38,211 bases of DNA from Sphaerotilus sp. GTDB lineage: Bacteria > Pseudomonadota > Gammaproteobacteria > Burkholderiales > Burkholderiaceae_C. The DNA lies in NCBI RefSeq assembly GCF_013299175.1, contig NZ_JAAFKF010000030.1:1-38211 (forward strand), in the 5' to 3' direction. The notes beneath the pieces are model-generated. The model did no database searches, was not told where the DNA came from, and saw nothing but the letters and a program-made list of their open reading frames with translations. Positions within the stretch are counted from its first letter, which is position 1. Each line of letters starts with the position of its first letter. A program made the translations under genes and the position numbers. This document shows positions 33,965-38,211 of the stretch, one piece after another.

Positions 33965-34231
33965 ATGATCACTTGGCACGAAACCAAGCGCCGCACGAAC
34001 ATCAGCAAGCACGGAATTGATCTCGCGGAACTGGAAAGCGTCTTTGACGCGCCGATGATCACGGTGGAAGATGCCCGCGCCAGCTACGGCGAGCTTCGGC
34101 TTCAGAGCCTGGGCTACTGGCAAGGTCGGGTTGTCTTCTTGGTCTGGACCGAGCGCGATGAAGGCGCTCACCTCATCTCCTGCCGCCATGCCAATCGCAA
34201 AGAAGCCCAAGACTATTTCTCCGGCCTTTAG
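33965..34231 (+). CDS. brnT: BrnT family toxin
   Basis: BrnT is a RelE-like ribonuclease toxin that blocks translation and is neutralised by BrnA. The 88-residue protein has the family N-terminus ITWHETKRRTNISKHGIDLAELESVFD and the C-terminal LISCRHANRKEAQDYF, the region with basic and histidine residues associated with RNase activity. The ATG at 33965 gives the usual size; the frame is open upstream into the lactonase gene without meaning. Local GC content is lower than in the neighbours, consistent with horizontal transfer. The antitoxin gene overlaps its end by 44 bases. Confidence 0.86.
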   Translation: MITWHETKRRTNISKHGIDLAELESVFDAPMITVEDARASYGELRLQSLGYWQGRVVFLVWTERDEGAHLISCRHANRKEAQDYFSGL

Positions 34232-34553
34232 TCCCGCTCAAATCGCCATCGCGCTGGCTGCCGCCGCACCGGCAGTGGCGCCCGAAACCCCTGTGGACTG
34301 GAGCAAGGGAGTCGCCACACCGGGCGGTGGCGTGGCTGAAACCATTTCTCAACTGCGCCGGACCCGCGGCAAGAACAAGAGTCCGACCAAGGAGCAGGTG
34401 GCCATACGCCTTGATCCGGGCGTGTTGGCAGCCTTTCGAGCCAGCGGACGTGGGTGGCAGACCCGGGTGAACACGGCGCTGAAGGAGTGGCTGAAGACCG
34501 GGGCGCTCGCCAAGCCTTTGCCCTCGGCAAAGTCCGCCAAAACCGGCGGATGA
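34188..34553 (+). CDS. brnA: BrnA family antitoxin
   Basis: BrnA binds BrnT and represses the operon through its C-terminal ribbon-helix-helix-like part. The 121-residue protein has a variable N-terminal half with an alanine-rich stretch (PAQIAIALAAAAPAV), then KSPTKEQVAIRLDPGVLAAF and GWQTRVNTALKEWLKT, the BrnA DNA-binding segment. The ATG at 34188 overlaps brnT by 44 bases, a typical arrangement for this pair; a later start cannot be excluded. The last 15 residues are lysine-rich. Confidence 0.82.
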   Translation: MPIAKKPKTISPAFSPAQIAIALAAAAPAVAPETPVDWSKGVATPGGGVAETISQLRRTRGKNKSPTKEQVAIRLDPGVLAAFRASGRGWQTRVNTALKEWLKTGALAKPLPSAKSAKTGG

Positions 34554-34641
34554 CTCAACGATCAAGGCACCTCAGACATCCGCACGCCTACGCAAAAGCA
34601 GACAGTGCCGGAACGCTGATCGGTGCCGACATCCGGATCCA

Positions 34642-35847
34642 CTAACTGATCGTGCCCTGAACCACCGCCAGCGCCTGCCCCAGATCGCCCACCAGATCCT
34701 CCACCGCCTCCAGCCCGATGCACAGCCGCACCAGCGTCCCGCGGTACGGCGTCGCCAGTGCCCGCATCGCCTTGGACTGATACGGCACCGCCAGACTCAC
34801 CGGCCCGCCCCACGACCAGCCGATGCGGAACAACCGCAGCGCATCGACAAACGCATCCACCTGCGCCGCGCTGAACTGCGGATCGAACTCGACCGTGACC
34901 AGCCCGGCCGCCGCCGAACACAGTTCAGCCCAATGCGCATGGCCCGGTGAATCGGGCAGCGCCGGGTGCAGCACGCGCACGAATTCGGCCCGCCTCTGGC
35001 ACCACGCGGCGATGCGCCGACCCGCCGCATCCTGCGCCGCGTAACGCAGCGCCAGCGACGGCAGCCCGCGCAGCAGCGCCTCGACATCGTTGGCGCCCAC
35101 CCCCAGCCCGAGCCGGCTGTGGCACCACGCGAGCCGCCGGTACAGCGCGTCGTCGCGGCACGCGACCGACCCCATCAGCACGTCCGCGCCGCCAGACGGG
35201 TACTTGGTCAGCGCATGCACCGTCACGTCCACCGCCAGCCCGTCGCCGAGATCGAAGGCGTTGAACGCGATCCCGGCGCCCCAGGTGTTGTCGAGCGCGA
35301 CCACCGCCTGCGGTGCCTGCGCCCTCGCCTCACGCACCAGCGCCCGCAGATCCGGAAACTCCAGCGTCACCGAACCCGGCGCCTCCAGCCAGACCAGCTT
35401 CGTCTGTGGCGTCAGCGCCGCGAACAGCGAGGCCGGTTCCATCGGGTCGTACAACCGGCACGCGATGCCCCACTGCTTCAGCTCGTGCGTGGCGAAACTG
35501 CGGCTCGGGCCATAGACGTTGTCGGGCAACAGCACCTCGTCCCCCGCCGACAGCAGCGCCATGTCCACCAGCGTGATCGCCGACAGCCCGCTCGGCGCGA
35601 GCAGGACGTGGTTCGCACCTTCGAGCGTGGCGAGCCGCGCCTCCAGCGTGAACGTGGTGGGGGTGCCGTGCAGGCCGTAGGTGTAGCCGCTCTTGTCATC
35701 CCAGCGCCGCTCTCGCAAGGCCGCGACGCTCGGGAAGAACACCGACGACGCCTTGAACACCCCCGGCGGCAGCGCATCGAACTCGGCCGGTGCGGTGTAC
35801 GGGTGGTGGATCAGGCCGGTCGTCAGCCGATCGACCCCCTCGGTCAC
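34642..35847 (-). CDS. metC: MetC-like PLP-dependent cystathionine beta-lyase
   Basis: This 401-residue PLP enzyme of the Cys/Met metabolism family would cleave cystathionine to homocysteine, pyruvate and ammonia. It shows [21 protein letters not shown] near 58, [14 protein letters not shown] near 183 and the PLP-lysine segment [16 protein letters not shown] near 210. The start is a GTG at 35847 that makes a GTGA overlap with the rimO stop, so the gene is translationally coupled to rimO. The C-terminal part has [12 protein letters not shown], which favours MetC over MetB. Assignment as MetC rather than another family member is probable. Confidence 0.88.
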   Translation of the reverse strand: MTEGVDRLTTGLIHHPYTAPAEFDALPPGVFKASSVFFPSVAALRERRWDDKSGYTYGLHGTPTTFTLEARLATLEGANHVLLAPSGLSAITLVDMALLSAGDEVLLPDNVYGPSRSFATHELKQWGIACRLYDPMEPASLFAALTPQTKLVWLEAPGSVTLEFPDLRALVREARAQAPQAVVALDNTWGAGIAFNAFDLGDGLAVDVTVHALTKYPSGGADVLMGSVACRDDALYRRLAWCHSRLGLGVGANDVEALLRGLPSLALRYAAQDAAGRRIAAWCQRRAEFVRVLHPALPDSPGHAHWAELCSAAAGLVTVEFDPQFSAAQVDAFVDALRLFRIGWSWGGPVSLAVPYQSKAMRALATPYRGTLVRLCIGLEAVEDLVGDLGQALAVVQGTIS

Positions 35848-37368
35848 AGCAGTTCACCCACCAGGTCGTGCCCCGAGGTGCCAACGATCCGCACCCGCGC
35901 GAAGTCGCCGACCTTCATCGTCTTGGAAGCCTTGGTCGGCGCCAGGATCTTCACCGTGCCGTCGATCTCGGGCGCATCGGCATAGGTGCGCGCCACACCG
36001 CCCTTGCGGCCCATCGACGGTGCGCTGTCCACCAGCACCTGCATGGTCGAGCCGACGCGACGCTGCAGCTTGGCCGTCGAGACAGCTTCGGCCACCGCCA
36101 TGAAGCGGGCGCGGCGCTCTTCGCGCACGGCGTCCGGCAACGCGCCTTCCAGCGCATTGGCCGGCGCCCCTTCGATCGGCGAGTAGGCGAAGCAGCCGGC
36201 GCGGTCGATCTGCGCTTCCTTCAGGAAATCAAGCAAGTACTCGAACTCGGCTTCGGTCTCGCCAGGGAAGCCGGCGATGAAGGTCGAGCGCACGACGATC
36301 GATCGGCGAGTAGGCGAAGCAGCCGGCGCGGTCGATCTGCGCTTCCTTCAGGAAATCAAGCAAGTACTCGAACTCGGCTTCGGTCTCGCCAGGGAAGCCG
36401 GCGATGAAGGTCGAGCGCACGACGATCTCGGGACACGCCTCGCGCCACTTCAGCAGCCGCTCCAGGTTGCGCTCGCCGCTGGCAGGACGCTTCATGCGCT
36501 TGAGCACGTCGGGGTGGGCATGCTGGAACGGCACGTCGAGGTACGGCAGCACCAGCCCTTCGGCCATCAGCGGCAGGATCTCGTCGACGTGCGGATACGG
36601 GTAGACGTAGTGCAGGCGGACCCAGGCGCCATGCTGCTTGGCCAGTTCGCCGAGCTGCGCCACGAGGTCGAGCATCTTGGTCTTGACCGGCTTGCCATCC
36701 CAGAAGCCGGTGCGGTACTTGACATCGACGCCATAGGCCGAGGTGTCCTGGCTGATGACGAGCAGCTCCTTCACGCCGCCCTCGAACAGCGCCCGCGCCT
36801 CGTTCAGCACGTCGCCGATCGGCCGCGAGACGAGGTCGCCGCGCATCGACGGGATGATGCAGAACGAGCAGCGGTGGTTGCAGCCCTCGCTGATCTTCAG
36901 GTAGGCGTAGTGCCGCGGCGTGAGCTTGATGCCGGCGGCGGGCACGAGGTCGATGAAGGGGTCGTGCGGCTTGGGGACGTGCAGGTGGACGGCGTCCATC
37001 ACTTCCTGCGTCGCGTGCGGCCCCGTGACGGCGAGCACGCTGGGGTGCATCTGGCGCACGAGGTTGCCGCCGCCGTCGCCCGTCTTGGCGCCGAGGCAGC
37101 CGGTGACGATGACCTTGCCGTTGGCGGCCAGCGCCTCGCCGATGGTGTCGAGGCTTTCGCGCACGGCGTCGTCGATGAAGCCGCAGGTGTTGACAATCAC
37201 CAGGTCGGCGCCCTGGAAGGTCTTGCTGGTGGCGTAGCCCTCGGCGCTGAGCTGGGTCAGGATCAGTTCGGAGTCCGTCAAAGCCTTCGGACAACCCAGG
37301 CTGACGAAGCCGATGCGGGGGGTCGGCGCAGCGGCCGAGGCGGTGGAATTGGTGGCGAGATCACTCAT
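35844..37368 (-). pseudogene. rimO: RimO, ribosomal protein S12 methylthiotransferase (frameshifted by a 127-bp duplication)
   Basis: RimO adds a methylthio group to an aspartate of ribosomal protein S12. The N-terminal part (ORF 36229-37368) has the MTTase domain with C26, C62 and C91 and the radical [11 protein letters not shown] (C163, C167, C170). The remainder and the TRAM domain ([34 protein letters not shown]) lie in another frame (ORF 35844-36293). The break is caused by an exact tandem copy of 127 bases, which is not a multiple of three. Removing one copy gives a single 465-residue RimO of normal length. As given, the protein would be truncated after AYSPI. This may be an assembly error and the gene intact. 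Confidence 0.88.
36172..36427. repeat. Exact 127-bp tandem duplication in rimO
   Basis: Bases 36174-36300 recur without a mismatch as 36301-36427. The identity extends two more bases to the left. It shifts the rimO reading frame by one base. The length equals the common maximal k-mer of de Bruijn graph assemblers, which points to two contig ends being joined without merging their shared overlap. Confidence 0.97.
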
Positions 37369-37412
37369 GGCGTGAATTGTCCCTCAGTCGCGGACAATGC
37401 CCGGCCCCACCG

Positions 37413-38211
37413 ATGACGCCACGCATGTCGATCCCCTCCCCGCTCCCCGATTTCCTCACCGCCAGCGGCTTGCCGGCACGCTGGCAGGGCCGCGAGCGGC
37501 TGGTCGTGCTGGACCTCGGCCCAGGCGCTGCCGCACGGTTCGAGGCACTGCAGGCCGCCTGGTGCGCCGACCCGCTGCGCTGCGAGCGGCTGATCGTCCT
37601 GGCACTCGACGGCCCGGACAGCGCCGACCACGCGGACAGCCGGGTGCAGTGGATGCGCCTGTCCGGCGAGCCGGAAACCGCGCTGCGCGGCGTGCAGGCG
37701 CAGGTGGATGCCTTCTGGCTGGGCGACACACTGGCGGTGTCGGACGATCTGCTGCGGCGCCTGCACCGACTGGCAGCACCCGCAGCCACGCTCTGGTCGG
37801 CCCGGCCGGACACCGACTGGCACACCCGCTTTCCGCCGCGCTACCTCCCGCCACGTCCTGCCGCGTTCCGCCCACCGCACCAGGGGCCGCGCGCGGCGCT
37901 GGTCATCGGGGCCGGGCTGGCCGGGTGTGCCGCTGCCTGGGCGCTGGCACGTCAGGGCTGGCACACGACCGTGCTGGACCGGCAAGCCGCCCCCGCCCAG
38001 GAAACCTCCGGCAACCCCGGCGGCCTGATGCACGGCACCTTCAACGCGCCAGACGGCCTGCACGCGCGCTGGTTCCGCGCCGCCTCGCTGCTGACGGCGC
38101 GGCTGGCGCGACCGGCCATCGCCTCGGGCGCAGTCGCGGGGGATCTGAGCGGGTTCGTGCGGCTGGAACCGCGCATCGACACCGCACTGGCGGCGGAACA
38201 ACTGGCGCGGG
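37413..38211 (+). CDS. mnmC: MnmC-like tRNA modification protein with degenerate methyltransferase domain (3' part missing)
   Basis: MnmC is a two-domain enzyme of the mnm5s2U34 tRNA pathway: an SAM methyltransferase (MnmC2 activity) and an FAD oxidoreductase (MnmC1 activity). The right edge cuts this gene after about 265 residues. The first 150 residues resemble the methyltransferase part (FLTASGLPARWQGRERLVVL, VDAFWLGDTLAVSDDLL, LAAPAATLW) but are much shorter than the usual 250 and lack the SAM motif (DLGPGAAARF for ETGFGTGLNF). The FAD domain follows with ALVIGAGLAGCAAAWALA and SGNPGGLMHG. The start is ATG 37413 or 37425. It is divergent from rimO across 44 bases. Confidence 0.82.
   Translation, partial: MTPRMSIPSPLPDFLTASGLPARWQGRERLVVLDLGPGAAARFEALQAAWCADPLRCERLIVLALDGPDSADHADSRVQWMRLSGEPETALRGVQAQVDAFWLGDTLAVSDDLLRRLHRLAAPAATLWSARPDTDWHTRFPPRYLPPRPAAFRPPHQGPRAALVIGAGLAGCAAAWALARQGWHTTVLDRQAAPAQETSGNPGGLMHGTFNAPDGLHARWFRAASLLTARLARPAIASGAVAGDLSGFVRLEPRIDTALAAEQLAR

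Noticed and set aside
34554..34641. Gap between brnA and metC checked for a small gene, terminator or attachment site
   Set aside because: No start with a coding-like frame, no stem followed by T-run, and no repeat matching the other flank of the toxin-antitoxin pair.

Overview
The window is high-GC DNA with dense, mostly minus-strand operons and many 4-bp start/stop overlaps. The gene content (paa operon, DctP-type TRAP transporter with a VanA/VanB pair, GltIJKL with an AauSR-like system, ChvE-GguAB, non-phosphorylative arabinose genes) suggests a Burkholderiales betaproteobacterium of the Leptothrix/Sphaerotilus/Rubrivivax kind. That placement is inference from gene content and composition; no rRNA is present. 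No tRNA, rRNA, CRISPR array or insertion sequence was seen, and no gap between genes exceeds about 155 bases.

Layout. (1) 1-6311: aerobic phenylacetate degradation. A minus-strand operon paaG-paaI-paaK-paaA-paaB-paaC-paaD-paaE (paaE cut by the left edge) diverges from paaY. (2) 6338-14552: an acidic amino acid uptake operon. It holds two periplasmic binding proteins, permeases GltJ and GltK, ATPase GltL, then a DctB/AauS-like kinase, a sigma-54 activator (AauR-like) and a YitT membrane protein. A near-consensus sigma-54 promoter and a TCGGNNNNCCGA palindrome lie upstream of the first gene, so the operon probably encodes its own activator. (3) 14563-15524: a GDT1/TMEM165-type cation exporter and a YegP (DUF1508) protein. 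(4) 15634-18758: a MerR regulator with a cobalamin-type domain that lacks the B12 motif, divergent from a photolyase-like protein without the usual N-terminal antenna domain and an SDR that lacks the catalytic tyrosine. (5) 18789-24505: an operon with a VanA-like Rieske oxygenase, GntR regulator, VanB-like reductase and a DctPQM TRAP transporter, probably for uptake and O-demethylation or hydroxylation of an aromatic acid. (6) 24599-33921: a sugar regulon matching non-phosphorylative L-arabinose oxidation. One arm has an SDR and an SMP-30 lactonase; the other has arabinonate dehydratase, 2-keto-3-deoxyarabonate dehydratase, ChvE, GguA, GguB and a GntR regulator. Only the last enzyme, ketoglutarate semialdehyde dehydrogenase, is absent. 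(7) 33965-34553: a BrnT/BrnA toxin-antitoxin pair. (8) 34642-38211: a MetC-like lyase, rimO broken by an exact 127-bp tandem duplication, and the 5' part of mnmC with a shrunken, apparently inactive methyltransferase domain.

Most worth following up: the sigma-54/enhancer circuit, the photolyase with a possible transposed alpha/beta domain, the two matching operators 63 bp apart between the arabinose arms, and the rimO duplication, whose length suggests an assembly artefact.
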